Below, one piece after another: positions 1 through 8,473 of a stretch of 38,736 bases of DNA. A model generated the notes under the pieces. The model ran no database searches and had not been told where the DNA came from. It was given only the letters and a program-made list of their open reading frames with translations. A program made the position numbers and the translations under genes. Position 1 is the first letter of the stretch; the number at the start of each line of letters is the position of its first letter. The stretch lies in NCBI GenBank assembly GCA_945871425.1, contig CAMBVS010000001.1, positions 80,303 to 119,038 of the forward strand. Direction: 5' to 3'. The DNA is from Rhizobium sp. Q54. GTDB taxonomy: Bacteria > Pseudomonadota > Alphaproteobacteria > SHVZ01.

Positions 1-1
1 A

Positions 2-1219
2 CTCGACCAGCTCGCCCCGTTCTTCCTCGGGATCCGCTCGCGGCGCGTCATCAGGGGCCTGCTCTGGCTCTCCAACTATCCGTGGCTCTGGGGCTCTGCC
101 CTTCTCGGCCTCCTCTTCCTGGTCGCAATCCTGAGCGATCCGGCGGTCAGCTGGAAGATGATCGGCGATGTCTTCAATGCCTGGTGGACGGCGAAGCCGG
201 GCGAAGGCTGGAACGCCGTCGACTACATCATGCAATGGTATCCGGTCACGACGCTGGTGCAGGCCCTGCCTCTGCTCGCGGTCGCCCTGCCGCTGATCGC
301 GAAGTTCATGCCAAAGCTGCTCCAGAGCATCAACGCGAGGCTCCAGCTCATTGGCGGCACCGATACCTCGCAGAATCTGCAATCGCTCTACTGCGACCTC
401 GCCGCGCTGGCCAAGTCGGAGAACCGCACCCTCGCCTTCTTCGTCGACGATCTCGACCGCTGCACGCCGGCGCGGGTCGCCGAGTTCGTCGAGTCGGTCC
501 ACAGCCTGACCGCGGCCGGCTGCGTCGTCTTCGTCGCCTGCGACGACGAATACGTGTCGGCGGCGTTGAACGCCAAGTACAGGGAGATCGTCGCCCAGCA
601 CCGCGACGGCAAGGGCTTCGGCCGCGGCTTCCTCGCCAAGATCGTGCAGGTGCCGTTCCGGGTTCCGATGGTCGACGAAGCGGGGGCGCGCTCCGTCGTG
701 TTTCCCTCGCGCCATACGCCGGTCCCGGGCGGCGAGGCCGCGCCGGTCGTGGCGACCGGTCCCTCGCCGATACCGGCGACCGGGCCGGCAGCGCCGCCCC
801 CGCCCGAGGTCAAGCTGGAGGAGGCCCAGCTCAGTGCCATCCTGGACGACACCGTCGGCGCCTTCGTCCGCCCCCTCGGCCTCAACATCCGCTTCCTCAA
901 GAGCCTGGTCGGGACAATCAAGCTGCAATTGGACATCGGCGGATTCGCCAGCGAAGCCGAAGCGAGACGCCTCGCCGCCGCGGTCTTCGCCGACAGCGTC
1001 GATCCGGCGTGGCTCGACGCCCATGCGCTCCGGCAGGAGGCGCCCCATGAGTCCGTCCTCGCGCTTCACAGCGATCTGGTCGACCGTCTTCACCAGGCGA
1101 TCGGCGATGACGAGGGCGAGCTGCGCCGGATCTATCAGCGCCTCGGCCGCCGACCGCGCTTCATCGGGAGGGCGCCTGACGCGGCGGCTGTCCCGGCCTC
1201 GCGCGGTGGTTCCGGCTGA
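2..1219 (+). CDS. KAP-family P-loop NTPase, 3' part only
   Basis: The reading frame is open at the left edge, so the gene begins upstream. The visible part starts with a hydrophobic segment (about 80-140 nt, WLWGSALLGLLFLVAIL) and a second one near 245-310 nt. A strong Walker B follows at about 431-460 (LAFFVDDLDRC), then CVVFVACDDEYV, a typical KAP sensor-like strand. KAP NTPases (Kidins220/ARMS and PifA relatives) carry membrane segments inserted into the P-loop domain, which fits; the Walker A motif must lie outside the window. A Pro/Ala-rich linker (about 720-805) precedes a C-terminal helical region. Bacterial KAP proteins are often linked to phage exclusion or membrane-associated signalling, but nothing here fixes the role. 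Confident in the family, not in the function. Confidence 0.75.
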   Translation, partial: LDQLAPFFLGIRSRRVIRGLLWLSNYPWLWGSALLGLLFLVAILSDPAVSWKMIGDVFNAWWTAKPGEGWNAVDYIMQWYPVTTLVQALPLLAVALPLIAKFMPKLLQSINARLQLIGGTDTSQNLQSLYCDLAALAKSENRTLAFFVDDLDRCTPARVAEFVESVHSLTAAGCVVFVACDDEYVSAALNAKYREIVAQHRDGKGFGRGFLAKIVQVPFRVPMVDEAGARSVVFPSRHTPVPGGEAAPVVATGPSPIPATGPAAPPPPEVKLEEAQLSAILDDTVGAFVRPLGLNIRFLKSLVGTIKLQLDIGGFASEAEARRLAAAVFADSVDPAWLDAHALRQEAPHESVLALHSDLVDRLHQAIGDDEGELRRIYQRLGRRPRFIGRAPDAAAVPASRGGSG

Positions 1220-1342
1220 GAAAGTTTCAACATTCAGAAAAAATTAATCAATTTTTAACTAACTTTCGTTCTTAGTGCACCTTCATGTGAGAGACGCACG
1301 CGACCTTCGTCGCGTTCGGGAGTGTCGCAAAGGAGGCAACAA

Positions 1343-1966
1343 ATGAAGTCTTCGAAGCTCATGGGGTTGATCGCCGCGGTGATGATCGCTTTCGGCGCCG
1401 GCGAGGTTCTGGCTCAAACCAAGGTCGCCGACGTCATCGCTCTCAAATGCACGACCTTCGTCACCAGCGGTGGCAAGACCCAGGCGCTCACGATCGGAGG
1501 CCCAATCTACCAGGGCGACCAGCTTCGCTCGACGGCCGGCTGCGGGGCGAAGCTCCGCTTCATCGACGGCTCGACGCTGGCTATCGGCGAGAACACGGTC
1601 ATGACCGTGCACACCTACGCGCAGCAGGGTGGCAGCCGCATGGCTATCTTCGAGATGATCAGCGGCATCTTCCGGGCGATCGTGTCGCCGCTCGCCGGCG
1701 ACGCGGTCTTCGCCGTCCGCACGCCGACCGCGGTCGCCGCGGTGCGTTCGACCGACTGGATGCTGGCGGCCAAGGCCGACCTGACAGAGGTCTTCGTCGG
1801 CGAAGGCGCGGTCGCGGTCCGCAGCCTCAACCCGGCCATCACCGCCGAGGTGATGCTGCTGCAGGGCGACGGAACCGACGTCAAGCCGAACGAGCCGCCG
1901 CTCAGCGCGCGCAAGTGGGGGCCGCCACGGATCAAGGCCTTCCAGGATCGGACCGCTATCGACTGA
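1343..1966 (+). CDS. Secreted FecR-domain protein
   Basis: A 207-residue protein with an N-terminal signal peptide (MKSSKLMG..., hydrophobic core, likely cleavage after VLA in GEVLAQ) and then a FecR-like fold. The motifs GGPIYQGDQLRS, LRFIDGSTLAIGENT and FAVRTPTAVAAVRSTDW are the usual FecR pattern (high-threshold ligand region, then V-R-T-P-x-A-x-x-V-R-G/S-T). The ATG at 1343 was chosen over the in-frame start at 1322 because AGGAGG lies 6 nt upstream (1331-1336) and it opens directly into the signal peptide. There is no TonB receptor or ECF sigma factor nearby, so it is not a FecR-type anti-sigma regulator. Proteins of this kind are found beside CHASE2 receptors, and here the CHASE2 kinase starts 24 nt downstream. 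A periplasmic partner or ligand-presenting role for that kinase is inferred. Confidence 0.8.
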   Translation: MKSSKLMGLIAAVMIAFGAGEVLAQTKVADVIALKCTTFVTSGGKTQALTIGGPIYQGDQLRSTAGCGAKLRFIDGSTLAIGENTVMTVHTYAQQGGSRMAIFEMISGIFRAIVSPLAGDAVFAVRTPTAVAAVRSTDWMLAAKADLTEVFVGEGAVAVRSLNPAITAEVMLLQGDGTDVKPNEPPLSARKWGPPRIKAFQDRTAID

Positions 1967-1990
1967 CCGTTTCTCGTCGGATCGCGGCGG

Positions 1991-4387
1991 ATGGCCGAAG
2001 CGAGGCCTAGACGGACTTGGCTCGCGGCGGCGGTCGCGCTGTTGGCGGTCGTCGGCGTCTACCTCGTCAGCGACCAGGTGGTGCTGCTGAGGAATCTCGA
2101 ATCGGAAGCACTGGATCACCGCTTCCGCCTTCGCGGATCGATCTCGCCCGGACCGGAGACGGCGGTCGTCCTGATCGACGACCGGACGCTTATGGAGCTC
2201 GGGCGCTTGCCGATCGACCGGGAATGGTACGCGCGCGCAATCGATCGTCTGGCGGCCGACGGTGCACGCGTCGTCGCCCTCGACGTGCTGATGGCCGAGC
2301 CCGGCCCGGGCGAGTCCGACCGCGAGGTCGCCCGGGCGATCCGGCGAGCGGCCGGAACGATGGCGACGGTGGTTCCCTTCGCCCTCGTCCGCGACCGCGG
2401 CGAGGGCGTCGGCGGAACGGTGCCCGACTACATCGGTCGACACGCTTTCCGCCGGGTCTTCTCCGTCGACACGACCGAGGCCTCGCTCCTGCTCGACGGC
2501 TACCTCGCTTCCGTGCCCGAGATCGGCGCGGCGTCCACCCATGCCGGCCATGTCACCGTTCTCCACGACACCGACGGCGGTCTTCGCCACGAGCTGGCGG
2601 CGCTTAGCTATGGCGGCGCGCTCTACCCCTCGCTGCCGATCGCCGTCACGGCAGCCTATCTCGGCATCGAGTGGAGCGAGCTGACGATCTTCTCCGGCCG
2701 CGAGATCCGCATAGGCGATCGCGTGGTGCCGCTCGATCGAGCGAACCGGATGCTCGTCAATTTTCTCGGGCCGCCGGGCGTGGTCCCGACCTACTCCTTC
2801 GTCGACCTCATTCTCGGGCGCACGCCCGAGGGCGAGTTCGCGGGCAAGATCGTGCTGATCGGCGGCTCGGCTCTCGGCATCCGGGATTTCCATCGCTCGC
2901 CCTTCGGCGAGCGCCTGACCGGCGTCGAGCGCTATGCCAACGTCATCGACAACATCCTGAGCCGGGACTTCGTCGCCCGCCCACCCTGGGCGGCGGCCGT
3001 CGATCTCGGGGTGATCGTGCTCGTCGGCGGGCTCGCCGCCGCCGCCGCCGGGCGGCTTCGTCCCGGCCTCGCGGCGATGGCGATCATCGCCCTCCTTGCG
3101 ATCACCGGCACCGTCAACTACGGCGCGCTCGTCGTCTACGGGATCTGGCTCAACCTGCTGCACCCGGTCCTGGCGATCCTGGTCGAGGCGGCAGTGGTCG
3201 GGACGGCGTGCTACGTCGTCGTCGAGCGCGCCCGCCGGGCGACGGATCTCGCTCTCGCCGCCAGCCAGGATCGCTACCGGCTGGCGGCAGCGGGCAGCCG
3301 CGACGGTATCTGGGACTGGAACCTGGCCGACGACACTTTCTTCGCCTCGCCCCGCATGGCCGAGCTGATGGGGCTCGACGGGGATGAGCCGCTGGCCAAT
3401 GCCAGCGCATGGCTCGGCCTCATCGATGCCGACGACCGGCTGAGGCTCGAGCACGCCATCGCCCGGCATCTCGCCGGTGAAACCGGGCAGATCCAGGAGG
3501 AGTTCCGTCTGGTCAGGCAGCCGGAGGCTTGGCGCCTGGTGCGGGCGGTGGCCTTCGACGGCCAGCGACGCCTTGCCGGATCGCTGACGGACCTCTCCGA
3601 GCGGCGCTGGCAGACGGCGCGGCTCGAGCTTCTCACCCGCGATCTCGCCGCCGCCAAGGCGGAGGCGGAGCGGGCCAGTCATGCCAAGTCCGTGTTCCTC
3701 ACCAGGATGAGTCACGAGCTGCGGACGCCGTTGAACGCCATGCTTGGTTTCAGCGAGCTCATGGTCGGCGAGGCGTTCGGGCCGATAAAACCGGATCGCT
3801 ACGCCCGCTATGCTGGCGACATCCATGCCAGCGCCAAGTATCTGCTGTCGCTGGTCACCGACATCCTGGACATCTCGAAGCTGGAGGCCGGCGGCTATGA
3901 GCTGGCCGAGTCGATCATCAGTCTCCGCGAGCTGACCCAGGAGGCGGTGACCCTGCTCTCCCAGCAGGCCGATGCGAAGAATCTCAAGCTCGGCATCTTC
4001 GCTCGCGATCGCGTGCATGTGAAGGCGGATGCCCGCGCCATCCGCCAGATCCTGCTCAACCTGATCGGCAACGCCGTCAAGTTCACGCCGACGGGAGGCG
4101 CCGTCGAGATCGAGATCGGCATCGACGACCTGAAACAGCCTCTGCTCACGGTGCGCGACACCGGCGTCGGCATTCCGACTGCCGACCTGCCCAAGGTCAC
4201 CAAAGCCTATGCGCAGCTTCGTCGTGAAGGGGAGATGGCGCAGGCGGGAACCGGACTAGGCCTCGCCATCGTCGCGGCGCTGGTCGAGGTCCACGGCGGC
4301 ACCCTTGAGATCGACAGCGAGCTCGGGCGAGGCACGGCCGTCACTGTCCGCTTCCCGGCGACCCGCCTGGTCCGGGACGGCTCCTAG
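1991..4387 (+). CDS. CHASE2-PAS sensor histidine kinase
   Basis: 798 residues. Order: N-terminal TM (about 11-30), periplasmic CHASE2 sensor (about 30-325; VVLIDDRTL, VVALDVLM, FAGKIVLIGGSALG), three closely spaced TMs (about 334-411), a PAS domain (about 425-545; DGIWDWN), a short coiled coil, HisKA with the phosphoacceptor His575 in MSHELRTPLNAMLGFSELM, and HATPase_c with the N box at Asn694, the G1 box from Asp723 (DTGVGIP) and G2 near 753 (GTGLGLAI). All catalytic motifs look intact, so it should autophosphorylate. It lacks a receiver domain, and no response regulator gene is in the window, so the partner is encoded elsewhere. It is probably co-transcribed with the FecR protein. CHASE2 ligands are unknown in general. 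Confidence 0.92.
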   Translation: MAEARPRRTWLAAAVALLAVVGVYLVSDQVVLLRNLESEALDHRFRLRGSISPGPETAVVLIDDRTLMELGRLPIDREWYARAIDRLAADGARVVALDVLMAEPGPGESDREVARAIRRAAGTMATVVPFALVRDRGEGVGGTVPDYIGRHAFRRVFSVDTTEASLLLDGYLASVPEIGAASTHAGHVTVLHDTDGGLRHELAALSYGGALYPSLPIAVTAAYLGIEWSELTIFSGREIRIGDRVVPLDRANRMLVNFLGPPGVVPTYSFVDLILGRTPEGEFAGKIVLIGGSALGIRDFHRSPFGERLTGVERYANVIDNILSRDFVARPPWAAAVDLGVIVLVGGLAAAAAGRLRPGLAAMAIIALLAITGTVNYGALVVYGIWLNLLHPVLAILVEAAVVGTACYVVVERARRATDLALAASQDRYRLAAAGSRDGIWDWNLADDTFFASPRMAELMGLDGDEPLANASAWLGLIDADDRLRLEHAIARHLAGETGQIQEEFRLVRQPEAWRLVRAVAFDGQRRLAGSLTDLSERRWQTARLELLTRDLAAAKAEAERASHAKSVFLTRMSHELRTPLNAMLGFSELMVGEAFGPIKPDRYARYAGDIHASAKYLLSLVTDILDISKLEAGGYELAESIISLRELTQEAVTLLSQQADAKNLKLGIFARDRVHVKADARAIRQILLNLIGNAVKFTPTGGAVEIEIGIDDLKQPLLTVRDTGVGIPTADLPKVTKAYAQLRREGEMAQAGTGLGLAIVAALVEVHGGTLEIDSELGRGTAVTVRFPATRLVRDGS

Positions 4388-4495
4388 CGCAACCGCGTGA
4401 GCGTGGCGGGATGACGCTTGCGGGCGTCTCGGCGCCCGGCGACAATCATTGCTTCTAGGGGGCGTCCTTAAGGAAATCCGAGGAGGATCATCGTC

Positions 4496-5359
4496 ATGGA
4501 CGACATTCGCAGCCTATTCCCGAAGACCCATGTCTCGCGCCGCGGCTTCGTCGCCGCGACGACGGTCGGCGCCGGCTTCGCACTCGCCGCGCAGCCGATC
4601 TCGGCGCAGACGGTCATCACCACCGACGCCGGCGGCCTGATGGCCGGCGATGCCCAGATCCCGACGCCGAACGGCGCCATCTACGGCTACTACGCCATGC
4701 CCGGCACCGGCGGCCCGTTCCCTGTCGTGGTGGTGATCCAGGAAGTCTTCGGCGTGCACGAGCACATCAAGGACGTGGCTCGGCGCTTCGCCAAGTCGGG
4801 CTACCTCGCCGTCGCCCCCGACCTCCACGGCCGCCAGGGCGACACCACCAAGGCCGCCAACATCCAGGAGATCCTGGCGATCGTCGCCAAGGTGCCGGAC
4901 GCCCAGGTCTATGCCGATATCGACTCCGCCGTCGCCTGGGCCAAGGCCACCGGCAAGGGCGACACCGCCCGCCTCGGCGTCACCGGCTTCTGCTGGGGCG
5001 GCCGCATGACCTGGATGTATGCCGCGCACAACCCCGGCGTCCGCGGCGCCGTCGCCTGGTACGGCCCGGTGGTGCGGCCGGCGACCGAGCTGCAGCCGAA
5101 GAGCCCGATCGACATCGTCGCGAGCCTGAAGATCCCGATGCTCGGCCTCTATGGCGGCGCCGACCAGGGCATCCCCAACGACACCGTCGACAAGATGCGG
5201 GCCGCGCTCAAGTCCGCCGCCAATATGTCGGAGATCATCACCTATCCCGACACCCCGCACGGCTTCCACGCCGACTTCCGGCCAACCTACCGCGCCGACA
5301 AGGCGAAGGACGGCTGGGAGAAGATGATGGCCTACTTCAAGGGCCGAGGCGTCGCCTGA
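4496..5359 (+). CDS. Tat-exported dienelactone hydrolase family protein
   Basis: 287-residue alpha/beta hydrolase of the dienelactone hydrolase family. The N-terminus has a twin-arginine signal (SRRGFVAATT, hydrophobic stretch, ISAQ), so export to the periplasm by Tat is likely. The Cys-Asp-His triad is visible: Cys166 in GVTGFCWGG, Asp223 in YGGADQGIP and His255 in TPHGFHADF. Classical ClcD/TcbE act in the cytoplasm on dienelactone. The exported branch is widespread in alphaproteobacteria and its substrate is not established. AGGAGG at 4481-4486, 9 nt before the ATG, supports the start. It stands alone, with a 108-nt gap upstream that holds no clear gene and a hairpin downstream. Confidence 0.9.
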   Translation: MDDIRSLFPKTHVSRRGFVAATTVGAGFALAAQPISAQTVITTDAGGLMAGDAQIPTPNGAIYGYYAMPGTGGPFPVVVVIQEVFGVHEHIKDVARRFAKSGYLAVAPDLHGRQGDTTKAANIQEILAIVAKVPDAQVYADIDSAVAWAKATGKGDTARLGVTGFCWGGRMTWMYAAHNPGVRGAVAWYGPVVRPATELQPKSPIDIVASLKIPMLGLYGGADQGIPNDTVDKMRAALKSAANMSEIITYPDTPHGFHADFRPTYRADKAKDGWEKMMAYFKGRGVA

Positions 5360-5395
5360 GCCGAGGCGAATCGTCGTCAAATTTCGTCGCCGCCG

Positions 5396-5424
5396 CCGCC
5401 GGGACTCCGCCCGAGTCCCGGCGG
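5396..5424 (+). terminator. Hairpin after dienelactone hydrolase gene
   Basis: A perfect 12-bp stem: CCGCCGGGACTC (5396-5407), loop CGCCC, GAGTCCCGGCGG (5413-5424). It lies 37 nt after the hydrolase stop and about 100 nt before thyX. The following bases (TAAGCGTTTGGG) are only weakly T-rich, so it is a terminator-like stem-loop rather than a textbook intrinsic terminator. Confidence 0.6.
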
Positions 5425-5526
5425 TAAGCGTTTGGGTTATCGGGTCTTTACCGCCCCGCTCGCGTCGCCCGGACTGCCCGGGCTAAAGTCCGCGCCCCTT
5501 CGCCAAGCATACGTAAGGACGGGCGC

Positions 5527-6465
5527 ATGCCCCTTTCCGCCGACCAGGCGCTGGAGATCGAGGCGCTCCGCTCCCAGACCCAGCCGACCTTGCGGCCGAC
5601 CGTGCCGGCGCTGGAGGAGATCCTCTATTCCGCGATTCCCATCCTCGACCACGGCTTCCTCCGCGTCGTCGACTACATGGGCGACGACGCCGCCGTCGTG
5701 CAGGCGGCCCGGGTCTCCTACGGCAAAGGCACCAAGAAGGTCAGCGAGGACCGCGGCCTCATCCAGTACCTGATGCGCCACCGCCACTCGACGCCGTTCG
5801 AGATGTGCGAGATCAAGCTGCATGTGAAGCTGCCGATCTTCGTCGCCCGCCAATGGATCCGCCATCGAACGGCGAACGTGAACGAGTACTCGGCCCGCTA
5901 CTCGATCCTCGACCGCGAGTTCTACGTGCCGTCCCCGGCGCAGCTCGGTGTGCAGTCGCAAGTTAACCGGCAGGGACGCGGCGATGTGCTGGAGGGCGAT
6001 GAGGCGGCCGAGGTGATGAAGCTGCTCAGGGACGATTCCGAGCAGGTCTATGCGCATTACCAGAAGATGATGAACGTCGACGAATCCGGCGCCGTGCTGG
6101 ACGAGCAGCGGAAGGGCTTGGCGCGCGAGCTGGCGCGGATGAACCTGACGCTCAACTACTACACGCAATGGTACTGGAAGACCGATCTCCTGAACCTGCT
6201 GAACTTCCTCTCGCTGCGCGCCGATCCGCACGCTCAGTACGAGATCCGCGTCTATGCCGAGGCGATGCTCGACATCGTCAGGCGCTGGGTCCCCTGGACC
6301 TACGAGGCCTTCGAGCAGTATCGCCTGAAGGGCGTCAACCTCTCGGCCAAGGGCTGGGAGGTGGTGAAGGGCCTGATCGACGGCAAGCCGCCGGACCAGG
6401 CCGCCTCCGGCCTCTCCAAGCGCGAATGGCGCGAGTTGATGGCGCTGCTGGGACGGGAAGAGTAG
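5527..6465 (+). CDS. thyX: Flavin-dependent thymidylate synthase ThyX
   Basis: 312 residues. ThyX makes dTMP from dUMP using methylene-tetrahydrofolate as carbon donor and FAD/NADPH as reductant. The family signature RHRX7S is exact: Arg112-His113-Arg114, then Ser122 in NEYSARY. Flanking motifs fit too ([32 protein letters not shown] [18 protein letters not shown]). It is a little longer than many ThyX proteins because of an N-terminal extension (about 40 residues). The ATG at 5527 has AAGGAC about 7 nt upstream. It ends before a strong bidirectional hairpin and runs convergent to the WYL regulator gene. Confidence 0.96.
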   Translation: MPLSADQALEIEALRSQTQPTLRPTVPALEEILYSAIPILDHGFLRVVDYMGDDAAVVQAARVSYGKGTKKVSEDRGLIQYLMRHRHSTPFEMCEIKLHVKLPIFVARQWIRHRTANVNEYSARYSILDREFYVPSPAQLGVQSQVNRQGRGDVLEGDEAAEVMKLLRDDSEQVYAHYQKMMNVDESGAVLDEQRKGLARELARMNLTLNYYTQWYWKTDLLNLLNFLSLRADPHAQYEIRVYAEAMLDIVRRWVPWTYEAFEQYRLKGVNLSAKGWEVVKGLIDGKPPDQAASGLSKREWRELMALLGREE

Positions 6466-6475
6466 GCGACGCGCG

Positions 6476-6521
6476 CCCCACCCTAACCCTCCCCCCTCTG
6501 TGGGGGAGGGTTAGGGTGGGG
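6476..6521. repeat. Perfect 20-bp C/G-rich inverted repeat (dispersed element, copy 1)
   Basis: CCCCACCCTAACCCTCCCCC (6476-6495) pairs perfectly with 6502-6521 across a 6-nt loop (CTCTGT). It lies between the convergent thyX and WYL regulator genes, where it probably ends transcription from both sides. Related sequences occur at 24905-24933 and 28585-28637, so this is one copy of a dispersed intergenic repeat family. Confidence 0.8.
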
Positions 6522-6527
6522 GGAGGT

Positions 6528-7559
6528 CTACGCATACGCCGCCCGCATCCGCTCTAGCTCGTCCTTCATCAGGTCGCGCCACTCGGCGGGCTCGAGGATC
6601 TCGGCGCCGGGGCCGAGCCAGCGCACCAGCTGGAGCGCCTGCGGCGCATCGCTCTCGCCATAGGTCATCACCACCTCGTCCGGGCCCGAGCGCTCGAAGC
6701 TGCCGAAGCCGAAGAACCAGTCGGTACCGAGCTGCCGCGCCTGGGCCGTGGTCATCCGGATCCTCACCGGCGCGTTCCTCGCCCAGGAGGCCATGGCGTC
6801 GGCGAGCCAGCGCCGGCCGAGATGGTTGCGGACGTCGAAGCCCTTGCCGGCGGTCGCCTTCAGCGTCGTCGGCTCGATCTCGGCGACGCGATCGGCACGC
6901 CAGAAGCGCTGGCCGCCGGAGCGGGTCGAGCCGATCTTGCGCCCGATCAGGTACCAGCGGTCGCGGTCCCACAAGAGGCCCTGGGGCTCGGCCTCGACCG
7001 GGGCCGCGTTGTCGCCGACGCGGTAGGTCGAGCGGTAGGCGAAGCGCACCTGCGTGCCGTCGAGAACGGCCTTGAGGAAGATCTCGACCGCGCGGACCTC
7101 CAGCGCATGCGCGCCGTCGGGATCGTCGACCGGTGTCAGCGTGCCGCCGTGGAAGGCATCGGGGGCGGTGCTCTCGAAGCCGATCAGCCGCCTTGTCTCG
7201 GCGAGGAGCGCCTTCAGCCTTTCCGGCAGCACCGCCACCAGCTTCTGCTCGGCGCTTTCCAGCTTGGCGGGGAAGGGCGGCACGCGGAGCCCGCGGGCGA
7301 GCGCGAGACCCAGCAGCACGGCCACGATCTCGTCGCGCGAGAAGGCGACCGGCGGCAGGAAGAAGCCTTCGAGCAGGCGATAGCCGCCCTCGACGCCGCG
7401 CTCGGCATAGACCGGGACGCCGGTCGCGCTCAGCATCTCCATGTCGCGATAGATGGTGCGAACGGAGACTTCGAAACGCTGGGCCAGATCCGGCGCCGTC
7501 ACCAGGCGGCCGTCGCTCAAGAGCAGCAGGATGGCGAAGCCCCGCTCGATCCGCGTCAT
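6528..7559 (-). CDS. HTH-WYL (YafY-type) transcriptional regulator
   Basis: 343 residues. An N-terminal winged HTH (about 5-60; APDLAQRFEVSVRTIYRDM, then GVPVYAERGVEGGYRL) is followed by a WYL ligand-sensing domain with the literal motif RDRWYLIGRK (Trp202-Tyr203-Leu204) and a C-terminal WCX region. The start at 7559 is preferred to an upstream in-frame ATG at 7628, because family members begin a few residues before the HTH. No clear Shine-Dalgarno supports either. It is divergent from the operon beginning at 7681, with an inverted repeat in the shared intergenic region (7581-7616), so it likely controls that operon and itself. The ligand is unknown. Confidence 0.9.
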   Translation of the reverse strand: MTRIERGFAILLLLSDGRLVTAPDLAQRFEVSVRTIYRDMEMLSATGVPVYAERGVEGGYRLLEGFFLPPVAFSRDEIVAVLLGLALARGLRVPPFPAKLESAEQKLVAVLPERLKALLAETRRLIGFESTAPDAFHGGTLTPVDDPDGAHALEVRAVEIFLKAVLDGTQVRFAYRSTYRVGDNAAPVEAEPQGLLWDRDRWYLIGRKIGSTRSGGQRFWRADRVAEIEPTTLKATAGKGFDVRNHLGRRWLADAMASWARNAPVRIRMTTAQARQLGTDWFFGFGSFERSGPDEVVMTYGESDAPQALQLVRWLGPGAEILEPAEWRDLMKDELERMRAAYA

Positions 7560-7580
7560 GTCGCAATGATGACAGAACGA

Positions 7581-7616
7581 TACGAAAAAATCACTAGTCT
7601 GCGCAGATTTTTCGTA
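7581..7616. promoter_or_regulatory. Inverted repeat, candidate WYL-regulator operator
   Basis: TACGAAAAAATC (7581-7592) and GATTTTTCGTA (7606-7616) form an almost perfect inverted repeat (one extra A on the left) with 13 nt between arms. The centre-to-centre spacing of about two helical turns suits a dimeric repressor. It lies in the AT-rich gap between the divergent regulator and operon, 22 nt before the regulator start. Binding by the adjacent regulator is inferred from position. Confidence 0.5.
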
Positions 7617-7680
7617 GATACCTGACATGATGCTGGCAGGAAGAGGGGGTTAAGCTGCGCTCCGTCGACTGGAGAACCCC

Positions 7681-8196
7681 ATGACCGCCGCTACCCGATC
7701 CGACCCGGTCTCGCCCGCCGGTCTCGCCGTCCTCGCCCGCCGCCCCTACCGGCCGCGGTCGCTCCGCTTCATCCGCCGCCAGGACATCGGCGACTGGCGG
7801 ATGAAGGTCTACGCCATCGCCGCCGACATCGACAAAGGCGCCAGGCCGGAGCTGGTCGAGGCGACCGTCGATCTCGCCCGCCGGGTGCTGCCCGAGCCGG
7901 CTCTGGGCGAGGAGACGACCGGCATCGGCTTCGTCATCGCCCATGACGCGGCGGCGGCCTCGATCGGCATCGTCTACTGGTGGCAGTCGGTGAACGAGCT
8001 GCATCAGCGCTCCTTCGTCGGCCCTCTCCAAGACCCGGGGCAGATGCAGCCGATCGTCCATCCGGGCGCCGGCTGCGTCTACGAGCTCGGCATCGTCGAC
8101 TTCGAGCGCCGGGCCTGGCTCGACGACGTGCTCGCCAATCCCGCCGGCCCCGATCTCGACCTCTATCTCGGCCGTCGCTACGACGCCGAGTTCTGA
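7681..8196 (+). CDS. Conserved protein of unknown function
   Basis: 171 residues, first gene of a plus-strand operon divergent from the WYL regulator. I do not recognise a named family. It reads as a compact soluble alpha/beta protein: MKVYAIAADIDKG (strand), a helix (LVEATVDLARRVLP), a hydrophobic strand (GIGFVIAHDAAAASIGIVYWW), NELHQRSFVGP, then a C-terminal helix and LANPAGPDLDLYL. The Trp/His-containing YWWQSVNELHQR and VYELGIVDFERRAW look like a conserved core. There is no signal peptide or TM segment. The ATG at 7681 directly precedes the conserved part and codon use is typical of the region. Sixteen nt separate it from the DUF1127 gene. A small-molecule role is only a guess from its VOC, GST and cupin neighbours. 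Confidence 0.75.
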   Translation: MTAATRSDPVSPAGLAVLARRPYRPRSLRFIRRQDIGDWRMKVYAIAADIDKGARPELVEATVDLARRVLPEPALGEETTGIGFVIAHDAAAASIGIVYWWQSVNELHQRSFVGPLQDPGQMQPIVHPGAGCVYELGIVDFERRAWLDDVLANPAGPDLDLYLGRRYDAEF

Positions 8197-8211
8197 CCCA
8201 AGGAGACGACC

Positions 8212-8436
8212 ATGCAGACCATCAAAGCGGCCAAGCGTCTCGGACCGAGCGTCAGCCGCTCCCTGTCGAGCCCCGTGCAGGTGCTCATCTACCTGAGCGA
8301 CCTCCTCTCCGACTGGGAAGGCCGCGCGCGCGAGCGCCGGACCCTGGCGGAGATGTCGAACCACCTGCTGAAGGATCTCGGCCTCAGCCGTACCGACGCC
8401 AGGCGCGAAGCCGAGAAGCCCCTCTGGCGCGTCTGA
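8212..8436 (+). CDS. DUF1127 small protein
   Basis: 74 residues. The C-terminal half fits DUF1127: RRTLAEMSNHLLKDLGLSR followed by DARREAEKPLWRV, the usual 'hLxDIGlsRxdaxxEaxkPfWr' pattern. DUF1127 proteins are small, basic, abundant in alphaproteobacteria, and in several species linked to RNA binding or turnover and stress or phosphate responses. AAGGAG lies 6-7 nt before the ATG, a good ribosome site. It sits second in the operon and is followed 37 nt later by the first VOC gene. Confidence 0.85.
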   Translation: MQTIKAAKRLGPSVSRSLSSPVQVLIYLSDLLSDWEGRARERRTLAEMSNHLLKDLGLSRTDARREAEKPLWRV

Positions 8437-8473
8437 TCCATCTTTCCAACATCCGTCCCAACAGGAGAGAACG

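Noticed and set aside
1283..4018. A 911-codon open frame on the minus strand opposite the FecR and CHASE2 kinase genes
   Set aside because: It mirrors the codon structure of two clear genes, is rich in Arg/Asp/Gly/Pro without domains, and is a usual artefact of GC-rich coding DNA.
1..4387. A complete antiphage defence island around the KAP NTPase
   Set aside because: Only the tail of one candidate gene is visible and its neighbours are sensory and housekeeping genes; there is no nuclease, methylase or toxin nearby.
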